From Eulemur rufifrons (lineage: Eukaryota; Chordata; Mammalia; Primates; Lemuridae): DNA of 64,000 nucleotides. The stretch spans positions 8,922,501-8,986,500 of the forward strand of contig NC_091002.1 of assembly GCF_041146395.1 (NCBI RefSeq), in the 5' to 3' direction. Shown piece by piece: positions 1 through 8,989 of the stretch. A program made the position numbers and the translations under genes. The notes below the pieces were generated by a model. It was not told the origin of the DNA and did not search any database. It was given only the letters and a program-made list of their open reading frames with translations. The number at the start of each line of letters is the position of its first letter. Position 1 is the first letter of the stretch.

Positions 1-59
1 TTCCAGCTACATTTTGGGCCATTCTCCTCCGGGCCCAGGGCAATCGGTTGTGGTAACCT

Positions 60-400
60 GCTTTCTGTTCTTCAGATAATCTCAGCTCACACTCAGTTTA
101 GCATCTGCACCCCTGCCCTTCCCTTCCCCTGCATGTTCTCTCCCACATACTCTCGCAGGTCCCCCTGGTTCCTTGAATCTCAGCTCCCAGGTCCTCAGTG
201 CAAACCGGACACTCTCCCCGAATCATCCCTCGCACATCACCCTGTCCTTATCGTCTCCACAACATGTATCTCAATCTCGTGATTGTAAGTTCCTTGAGTA
301 CAGGGACCAAGCCAGTCTCATTCATGTTTTATTTTCAGAGCCCAGAAGTGCCTGGCATGTATCAGGCAGTTTGGGGAGCAAAGGAAAAACATCCCCTTTG
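60..400 (+). mobile_element. L2 LINE 3' fragment
   Basis: Diverged match to the L2 3' region: a pyrimidine-rich C/T stretch leads into 'TTGTAAGTTCCTTGAGTACAGGGACC' spread over about 285-310 and 'GTGCCTGGCATGTATCAGGCAG' around 347-370, the usual L2 tail order. The short open frames across it are chance reading of this relic. Family call from memory of the consensus. Confidence 0.55.
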
Positions 401-414
401 CCCTCAGAAGTTTT

Positions 415-950
415 GCTAAAGATTCAGCTCGTGACAAAGCAGACTGATATGAGAAAAGCTATACAGAGTTTACTGTTACCGTGTGCACAGGCAGAATCAC
501 AGCATCATTCCCAATTTCCCGGTGAGACCCAAATACTTATATACCCTCATTTTGGAGGGTGGGAGCAGATGGGGAACATAGGAAATTCTGCTGAGGAGCA
601 ATAAGTGGTTACTAGGGAGGACAAATAGATACTTGGGAGAATGAATGGATGGGGGGAAAGAGATTGACTCATAAATTATTCTCTTTAGAAATTAAATTAA
701 CCTGAGAGACAGGCATTATTTTGAAAAAGGGTTAGGCCAGGTCTGTTTGCATTCTAGATCTTCTTTCCTGCAATAGATATTGAGATAACAGGGAGGGGAA
801 GGGAAGATAATCATTTTTCTCAGTGGGGATGGGTCGTCTGGTCTTTATGGAAATACAAGGAAAGTCCCTTCCAAAGCCTGTTGATTTCTAAGGGCCTTTA
901 ATTCAAAATATGCTGTATACCAAAGAGTCATATTTTTGGGGGTGAAATTT
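415..950 (-). mobile_element. Possible ERV LTR, minus strand (tentative)
   Basis: On the minus strand the left end reads as an LTR polyadenylation region: a TAAACT signal (complement of AGTTTA near 465) followed by a U/C-rich end. The body, with 'GGCATTATTTTGAAAAAGGG' around 711-730, resembles reversed class I ERV LTRs. No target duplication or clean TG...CA ends were found, so this could be unrelated unique DNA. Confidence 0.3.
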
Positions 951-1031
951 CCTGCACTCTCTCACAGTAAATGAACATTTGTTAAAAATGAATGATTAAA
1001 TAAATGAATGACAAATTCCAACCTTCTCCAT

Positions 1032-1190
1032 CAGTGATTCTCAACCTCCAAGGCACAAAAGAATCACGTGTCAGCTTTAAAAAATATGAATGCCAAGGCC
1101 CCATAGCTAGAGTTTTTGATTTAATTATTCTTTGGAAGAGCCCAGGTATCAGTATTTGTTAAAACTACCAAAGTAAATCACCTTGAATGC
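1032..1190 (+). mobile_element. MER5-type hAT-Charlie MITE
   Basis: Starts with the terminal repeat CAGTGATTCTCAACC and continues with GAATCAC and 'CCAAGGCCCCATAGC', matching the short non-autonomous MER5A/5B consensus. The internal 'GAGCCCAGGTATCAGTATTT' block is present. The right terminal repeat is degraded, so the right edge is approximate. Confidence 0.75.
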
Positions 1191-1489
1191 AGTGTCAACC
1201 CCCAACTCCTCAAAAGGACCCCAGACCTACTGCAGTGAAGGGAGACCACCACCCCAAGGGTATTAGTAGTTCTCAGAAGGGAACAGTCAGGGGACCTGAC
1301 TCATTGGTTTTAGGGCCTAACCTCAGTGATTGTGAAGGCAGGTCTTGCAAAGTGAGGAACTGGTTGGAATTAAGCAGTCTATGACAAAATAGGTTTGGAT
1401 TGGTGGGCACAGCAAGGGGAGGGTCTTGGATGGAGCTGTGATGAGTGGAATCTTGAGCTGGGTCTTATCTTCCAGGAGTAAGGATTTCC

Positions 1490-2110
1490 TGTTGCTGCCC
1501 GACTAGGTTCATATGCTCACTGCCCAGGAGGAGGCCAGTACGCTGAGCCAGCAGGGTTTACTGCGCACAGTGCTACACAGGAAGATGGGAGGAATTTCTC
1601 AAATCTGCTTCCAGGGTTTTTAAGGATAGTTTTGCAGGCAAGGGATTAGGAAATTAGGTTTGTTAATTGGGGCAAAATTATAGGGTGTAGAAATCATCTT
1701 CTTGTGTTGTTTCAGTCCCTGGGGGCACAATTCCAGGTGAGTCAGTTTCTTGCTATGGGATGCTGGTCTGTGTGGGCCAATCAATCCACTGGAATGCAGG
1801 GCCAGGAAGATATCTTACAAAGTACCTTTACATTTCAAAGTGGTGATGTTATCTACAGAGAAAGTTAAGAATCTTTATGGACACCAGCTATGTCGCTTGG
1901 AGTGGCAATTATAGAGAAGCAAACAAGGGGACAGCAACTAATTATTATCATCATTTTTAGCTAGGCCATTACTATAGTTCTTGTCTGTACCCTGTTATTG
2001 AAGGGTGGTTTCACATTCAGCCATGCTATTGCTGTGTTTCTTTGCTTGTTTGTTTTTGCTTGGTCCTAGTACTATTTAACACAGGAACGGGAAATCATGT
2101 TGGTTTCAGC
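1490..2110 (-). mobile_element. Solitary ERV1-like LTR, minus strand
   Basis: Read on the minus strand, the 3' part holds a TAAACC polyadenylation-like signal (complement of GGTTTA near 1556) followed by 'CTGCTGGCTCAGCGTACTGG', as in LTR R/U5 regions. The plus-strand blocks 'GAGTCAGTTTCTTGCTATGG' (1740-1759) and 'GGGCCAATCAATCCACTGG' (1776-1794) match a class I LTR I recall but cannot name with certainty. No internal retroviral sequence is adjacent, so it looks solitary. Edges are uncertain. Confidence 0.55.
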
Positions 2111-2489
2111 TCCCTGGATTAACCAGAGGAAGGCTTAGAAGTGAACGTGAAGCCATGTAAAAGGAGGTATATTCAGAAGGGGCAAATGAAGAGCCACATG
2201 GGCCAGGCACTATGCAGGCACCTCCAAAGTCAATGGTAGAAGCGGGGTTTGAAGGTTTTCCTGGTCCCTCTGAATTAGTATTAATTTTTATTTTAATATA
2301 AAGCCATTGCATGATTAGTAACATAACTCAATCTATTAAGCACAGTTTAATGAATCAACCTAATATTTTAGCAAGGAGTGAGATATTAAGAATATGAATA
2401 TATTAGTGAATCAAATAACTTATTCCAAATAATGCAACATAATGATGCCGCATCCAGTTGGAAATGAAAATCAGGAACCTGATTTGAGA
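2111..2489. other. Unassigned A/T-rich stretch between two LTRs
   Basis: No gene, RNA gene or repeat family recognised. Runs of TTTTATTTTAATATAA and similar A/T-rich sequence; the small minus-strand frame here has no protein-like features. Confidence 0.5.
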
Positions 2490-2493
2490 CAAT

Positions 2494-3101
2494 TGTGAAC
2501 TAAAATAAACTCTTAAGCTCCCCACCTCCAGCTAACTCAGTGGACCCCCTCTTGGCCAAGGGGACCCCCAAAATACCCTGAAGCTGAGTTGCTGGCCATG
2601 AAAAGAGAAGTCACAAATGCCTCATCATGCCCCCTCCCTTCTTGGAGATATCCTTTTAACTCATTAACAGGCCTAAGGCCATGCAAGACAGACCTGCAGG
2701 TCCTCAATTTACATAATAAATCACTGAGTCTGGGAATATGTCTCCTCTCTGATTAACAGACTTCCTTATCTTAATTTAGAACATTCCAAGCCTTTAGACA
2801 AAGCTTCATTTCTTTAACCAATAACAAATCAGAGTCTTTAAACCCACATATAACCTATATGCCCCCGCTTTGAGATGTCCCACCTTTTCAGACCAATCCA
2901 CATGTCTTCCATGTATTGATTTATGACTTTAAGGGTAATCCCTGTCTCCCTGAAATGTATAAAACCAAACTGTAACCCAGCCACAGTGAGGCCACCTGCT
3001 CAAGGCTTCTTGGGTGTGGTTCTGGGTCATGGTGCTCAAATTTGGCTCAGAATAAACCTCTCTAAATTACTTTACAGAGTTTGGCTTCTTTTCCATTGAC
3101 A
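2494..3101 (+). mobile_element. Complete solitary class I ERV LTR with 4-bp target duplication
   Basis: Begins TGTGAAC at 2494 and ends TTGACA at 3101, flanked by the direct repeat CAAT at 2490-2493 and 3102-3105. A 4-bp duplication is typical of gammaretrovirus-like (class I) integration. The promoter/polyadenylation parts are in the right order: TATAAAA at 2958-2964 and AATAAA at 3051-3056, about 90 bases apart. Length 608. No gag-pol-env relic flanks it, so it is a recombined solo LTR. The family is MER4-like; exact subfamily not determined. Confidence 0.85.
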
Positions 3102-3105
3102 CAAT

Positions 3106-3769
3106 CATAAAAATATATTGATCTCGTTAAACATGTAGCAGGTGGTGAGGCCAGGAAAGTGCACAGAAAGTTGTTTAGAACAGCATTTCGCTAAGGAAGA
3201 ATGTAAGTAGAGCTGAACTTGAGGAAGAAAGAACGCAACACCAGCCACCTGCACCACATCCAAAAGATTAGCATTTGATGTCATAGCTCAGAAGCTGATT
3301 GGAAACATTTTCTCTAAATTTCTCTAAATAGAGCCACAACGACAATTAACTAACCACCTCATCGAGTCTAGACACCAAATCAAGCCATCTTGAGTTAGAT
3401 CCTTACTTTCTATATTCACGATATAATAAAATAGAAGATGTTTTATATCATAAAATATTTAAATTGATCACAAAGCTAAATAAAAATAAAAGACAATATC
3501 TGCAAGTATGAATAGTTTTAAAGCTTTTTAGACCAAAGCTTAGTAATGAAGTTCTTGTGGAGAGTTGAGGGGCATGGCCCCAGGGTTGCCTTCCAGTTGC
3601 CTGGCAACCAGCCACTGAGCCAGAGGCCACCCTCCCATCTGGGGTTGGGGCTGTTCATGCCCCCAACCTGAGCATCAGACATGATTTCCCTTGTGGGGGT
3701 CATGACTGACCGCCCCCCTGCCCAACTATCACTGTGCAACTTCTTCACTTCGCAAAGACAGCACTTTCT
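3106..3769. other. No gene seen
   Basis: Mixed A/T-rich (3400-3530) then GC-richer sequence (3540-3730). Two short overlapping minus-strand frames at 3448-3748 show no conserved motif. Nothing assignable. Confidence 0.5.
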
Positions 3770-3925
3770 CTCTTTGCTTTGAACGTACTTGGCTTCTGCT
3801 CTTCCCCACTCCTCGAGTGTAAGCCCTTGCCAGGCAGATGCTGTGTTTTAATCATCTTCATATCCTCTGTGGCATCTAAGAAGACATCTTGCACTCACTA
3901 AATGTCTGTGGAGTGAGCTGAGTCT
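3770..3925 (+). mobile_element. L2 LINE 3' end fragment
   Basis: 'CTCGAGTGTAAGCCCTTGCC' at 3813-3832 followed by 'GCACTCACTAAATGTCTGTGG' around 3892-3912 is the L2 tail order (segment before the poly-signal, then 'aataaatgtttgtggaat'). Diverged old copy. Confidence 0.65.
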
Positions 3926-4639
3926 CTTGCCTGCCTACTGATCTGAGGGTGTGATGTTTTCTGTAAATTCAGAGTCCACCTTTTCTAGGCATGCTTTCCT
4001 GACTGCCTGGGAGTCCCTGCTCCTAGATAACCAAGGACTCATCCATCCCTGGAAAAGTACAGTCTGCCTGGGGGCAAAGAGAGGAGACAGGAAAAGATAG
4101 TGGAAAAATCACAGTTGTCCCTGGCCCATTGAAATTCAAAAGATTCCCTGGGGATTTATTTTCTAAATGGCTTCTCATTTCCCTAAGTGTTTTGTCCTTT
4201 TCTCTGGATGTCTGGGCATCCAGTAAGCAGGCACCGGTGCCATAAACCCCATCTTCCCTCGCTGGGAAAATCCTCTATTATATAGCATTGCTTGCTCCAT
4301 GAGCCAAAGGAAAGAGTAACTTATTTCACTGTTGTTTTTATCACTGACTCCAGAGACAAATGTCTCCATGTCATCCATGAATTTGGGTGTCTGCCTCCCT
4401 TCTCCTCAGGAACAGGTTAAGTGTCTCCAGGCTTCTGGTGTCCCTTTCTAGAATGTCAACGACAGTACCCTCCTAATGTGCGAGTCTTTCCACCTGTTTC
4501 CAGCCCCAGACAACAGGAAAAGGGCCTCTTAAATCCCCGACTGGGATAGAATTCTCCTAGAAACACTCCCAGATGCCTTCCGGGCTGTGGCTTCAGCCGG
4601 AAAAGTGGAAATGACAGAGAGTGTTTAATGCATCATAAC

Positions 4640-4920
4640 CGTTCATGTATATTGAATGCTAACATCGGGCTCCATACCAACATCGCACATGCATGATGCC
4701 ATTTAATCCTCCCAGTGGGTCCACGGTGAAGAGATGCTATTATTGACTCCACTTTACAGCTTAAGATTAAGTAACTTGCCCAGGGTTGGTCTTTCTCTCT
4801 CTCTCTTTCTCTCTCTCTCATTCACATATGAGCAAACACACAAACACAGACACACAGAGTTTATGAGTGGCAGAGCAGCCTTTTAACCCCGGGTGATCTA
4901 ACTTCTGAACAGGACGTGAT
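4640..4920 (-). mobile_element. MIR SINE, minus strand, split by a CT repeat
   Basis: 'CATTTAATCCTCCCAGTGGG' at 4701-4720 and 'CTCCACTTTACAGCTTAAG' at 4747-4765, then 'AAGTAACTTGCCCAGGGTTG', are the reverse MIR core. The expected 'GTGGCAGAGC' and 'AACCC' end block reappears at 4867-4890. In between, 4793-4860 holds a (CT)n run plus ACACA-rich sequence, so the microsatellite has expanded inside the MIR. Confidence 0.75.
4793..4820 (+). repeat. (CT)n microsatellite
   Basis: Near-perfect CT run with one TTT interruption inside the minus-strand MIR. It produces an Arg-Glu repeat in one minus-strand frame, which is meaningless. Confidence 0.9.
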
Positions 4921-4954
4921 ACTGTCTCCCTAGAACAACTTCCCTTTACGCATC

Positions 4955-5115
4955 TTAGCTGTAGAGTCTTAGGAAGTCAAAACTGGCAGAAACACTAGTC
5001 CAAATGAGAAATCCAAGCATAGAAGAGGGTGACCAAGCTCCGGGTCACACAGATAAGGTTGTCCAGAGACCCCCTGGGACCTTGAGCAAGTCATGGAATC
5101 CAGGTCTTAGCCACG
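4955..5115 (-). mobile_element. Diverged MIR fragment, minus strand
   Basis: 'GGGTGACCAAGCTCCGGGTCACAC' scattered over 5027-5050 and 'CATGGAATCCAGGTC' at 5092-5106 resemble the reverse MIR 'GTCACACAGCTAG...GGATTTGAACCCAGG' block. Weak match. Confidence 0.4.
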
Positions 5116-5170
5116 TTCCCCAGAATCAATCAGACCCTGAGATGAGAATCCATGCCAAGTGATTAATTAG

Positions 5171-5215
5171 GGAAGGAGGAGGAGAGGAGGGCAGGGAGGG
5201 GAGGGGAGGGGAGGA
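5171..5215 (+). repeat. Purine (GGGGA)n tract, G-quadruplex-capable
   Basis: Pure A/G run with four or more GGG blocks separated by one to three bases (5188-5211). Fits the standard G4 pattern. Confidence 0.85.
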
Positions 5216-5220
5216 AGTCC

Positions 5221-6454
5221 AGCCAGGCACAATCTCAGGGAAAGTCCTGTGGGGGACCTTCAGACTGACCTCGACCCCACAGAGGACTCGGGAGTGTCAG
5301 CAAGGCCTCTGAATCTGTCCTGCCTTGAAGCAGGGAAGCTGGACTTTACTACGCTGGCCTGTCAGTCACTGGTTACCCACCACCAGGGAGGACATAAACC
5401 CACGGGCACTTCTAGCTCTCTGAGCTGCTGGGCTGAGCAGGTCCAGTGGCCCAAAGCCTCTAAGAATGTACACGTGCTGGAGTTAGAAGGAAAGCAGGCA
5501 GAAACTGCAGGGTGGGCACACAGACCAGATGCACGTATCAGAGGCACCTGGGGGAAGACCACCAGGATCCAGGACACTAGGCCCCAGTTATGGGAATAAT
5601 GCCCTACCCAGGCCCAGAACTGTGCCTCTGCACCACAAAGCCTGGCGACCTCCTCAGAAGGTGTGGGGACAGGGAGGCTGTCTGCACGTATACCGTGCAA
5701 TTGCTAAAAAGGATTGGAAAGCAGATTTTGAAAGAAATGTTGACAGAATTAGAATATTTAGCCTCCAGAGAAGACTAAATAGGGAGCCAGTAACTGTGCA
5801 AGTAAATAAAGACTCATTAGGAAGTGAGCGATGGCTGATTCCATGACCGTAGAACTGGAATAAATGACTTAATGCACAAGAAAAAGGGCTCACGTTAGGT
5901 GTCAGAAAGAACAGCCTGACGAAGGGCAGCCCCTTGAAGACGTGATAGAAGGACACGTGGTCCCCACACCGGGGCCCTCCTGAAAACAGCTGCTATGCAC
6001 AGATAAAGCATGACAGCAAGGAGCATGTCCCAAGTGTCTAAGCACGAGGGTTTGGGGACAGAAGTACAGAAAGACGAGAATGAGGCAGGACCAGGAGGAA
6101 CGGGTCTTGGAAATTGCTCTTTATCCTGTGTCAAGGGAGCTGAAGGAGATTAATTCTTGAAGTGTGAGCCGAGCACCAGAACGCTCCTGGTTATGGTGCA
6201 TGGGTGACTGTCAACCTCTCCACGCTGCCCTGCCTCGATGGGGATGGGGTGTGGTCAGTGGGCACAGACACGCACAGAGCTCTCGCTATGGAGCTAGGGA
6301 CAAGATAATAAAGTGGCTCTTGTAATGGGAAATGGATGCCAATGCCAGGTGGAAGTGTGGCATTGCCTCCTCTGCCAGAGCAGAGTTTATTCTGAGTCAA
6401 CACAGAACCACCAAGGGACACCGAAGCATCCCGAGCATCCAGCTCCTCCTATTT
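5221..6454. other. No gene seen; GC-moderate sequence with overlapping chance ORFs
   Basis: Several frames of 60-116 codons overlap on both strands, which argues for low stop density and not for a gene. 'CTCCAGAGAAGACTAAATAGG' around 5763-5783 hints at an ancient CR1/L3-type repeat, but the match is too short to call. Confidence 0.45.
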
Positions 6455-6665
6455 ATATTTCTTCCAGCTATTGACACAGCGCCTTCCATCACACAAGTGC
6501 TCGCAGAAACGCAAGCTCATTCATTCTCCCAACACCCGTGAGTGTTAGGTAAAATCTGGAAATGAGTATCTCCATTTTGCAGATACAAAAACTGAAAATG
6601 AATCAAGTTGCCACTTGCCGTATCTGGAGCAAAACCAGATTTTGTCTCGTGTTTCCTTCCTTACA
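6455..6665 (-). mobile_element. MIR SINE, minus strand
   Basis: 'CTCATTCATTCTCCCAACACCC' at 6516-6537 and 'CTCCATTTTGCAGATACAAA' at 6571-6590 are the reverse MIR core (in the consensus 'ATTTAATCCTCACAACAACCC' and 'CCCCATTTTACAGATGAGG'). Confidence 0.8.
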
Positions 6666-6789
6666 ATCTCGGGCTCCCACTGCACCAGCCCAGCGGTCAC
6701 GGCACCTCACTCCTCTCCCTGCTGTGGTCTTGCTTCCTTCCTTCCTTTCTTGCAAAAATGAATGGATCTCATTTTGACAGGAGTGACAA

Positions 6790-7908
6790 ATGAGCACAAA
6801 GGAGAGGCATGGAAATCTCAGAAGGCACACAGAATCTGACACTGTGGCCCTGGTCTACACACCCCGGGTGCTGCCCCACGAGCAGAGAACCGACAGTGTA
6901 GAGCAGGTTGTGCATGTTCTTGTCCATCCAGCCAGCTCTCTGGGTGCTGGGAGTCACCTGCCGGGGAACTGTCATCTGCTCACCCAATGGGCATACGCAG
7001 CCCACAGATGGAGCTCTGCAAAGTCAGCGAGTGCAGATGCAGGCTGGGCCTGGATGGCAGCTGTGGGCTGGAGAAAAACCCAGAATCAGGGCCTGGATGC
7101 AGATTTCATCCCTGCCCTTCCCAAGTGTGACCCTGGCACCCACCTCTGGGTTCTGGGGGCTGTGGTGGGCCCTGAGCGCTGCCCCTCTCCCGCTCATACG
7201 AATGGGGTCCTGTTCCCAACTGAGAGAGGGTTTCCCAGGCAGGACGTGTGGGCCAAGCACCAGCACTGCTGTGGGGAGACGCTGAGGTCTGGCACAGGAA
7301 CGAGGTCAAGCCCAGAGACCAAGGAAACGGGCAGGAAGCAGCAGATCAGCCGCTGGGAAAGTAAGAAGCCAAGTGGAATTAGGGCAGAGTCGGTGTTTAG
7401 AGTGTGGCTCAGAGCAAGCCCCTCTGTGAGAGTGACTAGTGCCTCTCACACGCCAGGACCAGGCCAATCTCCTCAGGAACAGAAGGGAATCTATGTGAAG
7501 GAGCCACCACCAAGTGCTGAGCGCTGCTCTGTGACCATGCCTGGTGGCTCTGAAATGTCAGACGCTCCCATCCCCACTCCGCAGTCAGCCCAGGGCTTCA
7601 ACACCAACAGCAAATGGGTCCACATGGAGAAGCCGGGCCCCGCCATGTTCCTGACACGTGCCGATTCTTTTACTCTCCACGACAACATGGATCTGGGGCC
7701 TGGGAGGGGAAAGGACCTGCAGGTGGTGCGGCAGAAGGGAGCCGCAGCCTGGCTGGCACCCTTGTCCCTGGCCACTATGCTGCTGCCCTCGCCAGGGTCA
7801 CAGTCCCGCCGGGTCAAGGAAGAGCGTGAAGGCTGCAGAGGGATCACCATCAGGGCCTTCCTTTACAATTGCAGTAGAAACCGGACCATTCTTATTTTGC
7901 CATTTTGA
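6790..7908 (+). other. Long open frame, 372 codons, probably non-coding
   Basis: Longest ATG-to-stop frame of the plus strand. I recognise no domain, signal peptide or repeat in the translation, and the composition (Ser, Gly, Pro, Arg and Trp scattered evenly) looks like translated GC-rich non-coding DNA. Frames of 119-125 codons are also open on the other plus frame (6908-7285) and on the minus strand (7491-7850), as expected where stops are rare. No Kozak-quality start, upstream CpG promoter or polyadenylation signal within 100 bases of the stop was seen. A primate-specific processed or de novo ORF cannot be excluded from sequence alone. Confidence 0.15.
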
Positions 7909-8666
7909 TTTTGGCAAGCAGGCTATTTCTATGACAGTGGCAGGGCATGGGTGTCAACACCCTGATGGGCTAGAATAAAGGGAAGACACAACACCTTTTC
8001 CTTCTCAAGCACAAAACAATAGCTGGTATTGCTCCTTTGAACTCCCCTACTCACCTGGGAGGGTCAGCCTGCTCTGTCACCCTGGGGCACTCAGGCTTCT
8101 TGACATGTCCTGACTTTTCCTTTTTCACATCCCCTTTGACCCTGCAGGAGGGAAGCAGGCTGGGTTGATCTGGAGAGGCTGGAAGGAGAGGGAACAAGGA
8201 AATTCTGGAGGGAGACGGATCAGAATACACTGTCTGAGCACGAACTGCTGCTGGTTTGGGAAAGTGAAGTTAAGTGCGGGGGGCCAGGAAACAACCGAGC
8301 CTGCCACCCTGGGGAGTGGGGCAGTGGATCTGCCTGGGCATGACGATGCCCTGGCCTCTGCACACCCCATGGCGTGCAGCCCATGAGGCTGTCGCAGGTG
8401 CTGACTTGCAGGAACGGCCCCCCAGCTCCCACAGCTTCCCCCACCAACAGACTTGCTGAGAGGGCAGGCCCCACGCAGAGGGCAGGCAGAACAGCTGCCG
8501 GCTTCAAGGTGCTACCCCTATGCAGTTGTGCACCCCCTGGTGCTTCTCTGAAATTTACCTTTGTCTTCCTAATTAGGGGACAATTAGGTGGTTTGGAGGA
8601 AAAAGACAGGTTTCTGTTGAAAATTGTGTTTTCCTCATCTTCATTGCAGCTGTTATTTTTTTGCAC
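7909..8666. other. No gene seen
   Basis: Unique-looking sequence. The minus-strand frame at 8220-8909 (229 codons) runs into the MLT1 LTR and so is not a gene. Confidence 0.5.
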
Positions 8667-8988
8667 TGTTATGGACTGAATGTTTATGTTCCCCAAAAAT
8701 TCATATGCTGAAGCCCTAATCCAAATGTGATGGTATTTGGAGGTGGGAGCCTTTGGGAGATAATTAGCGTTAGATGAGGTTGTGAGGCTGGGCCCCCAGG
8801 GTGGGATTAGTGTTATTGTAAGATGAGGGAGAAACCAGAACTCTATCTTCACCAAACGAGGACACAGTGAGAAGGCTGCTGTCTGCAAAGCCAGGAAGAG
8901 AGCCCCCACCAGGAACCGAATCTGTCAGCACCTTGATCTTGCACTTCCCAGCCTCCAGAATTGTAATAAATAAATATCTGTTGTTTTT
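8667..8988 (+). mobile_element. MLT1A-type MaLR LTR, 3'-truncated
   Basis: Starts TGTTATGGACTGAATG and follows the MLT1A order: 'AAATTCATATGCTGAAGCCC', 'AATGTGATGGTATTTGGAGG', 'GAGGACACAGTGAGAAGG', then 'CCCAGCCTCCAGAATTG'. AATAAA lies at 8965-8970. It stops at a T run after 'ATCTGTTG', missing the final ~55 bases ('CCACCCAGTCTATGG...TAAGACA'). Confidence 0.9.
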
Positions 8989-8989
8989 T

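Noticed and set aside
4633..4821. Arg-Glu-repeat frame
   Set aside because: Translation of a CT microsatellite on the minus strand.
8220..8909. 229-codon minus-strand frame
   Set aside because: Half of it is antisense MLT1 LTR.
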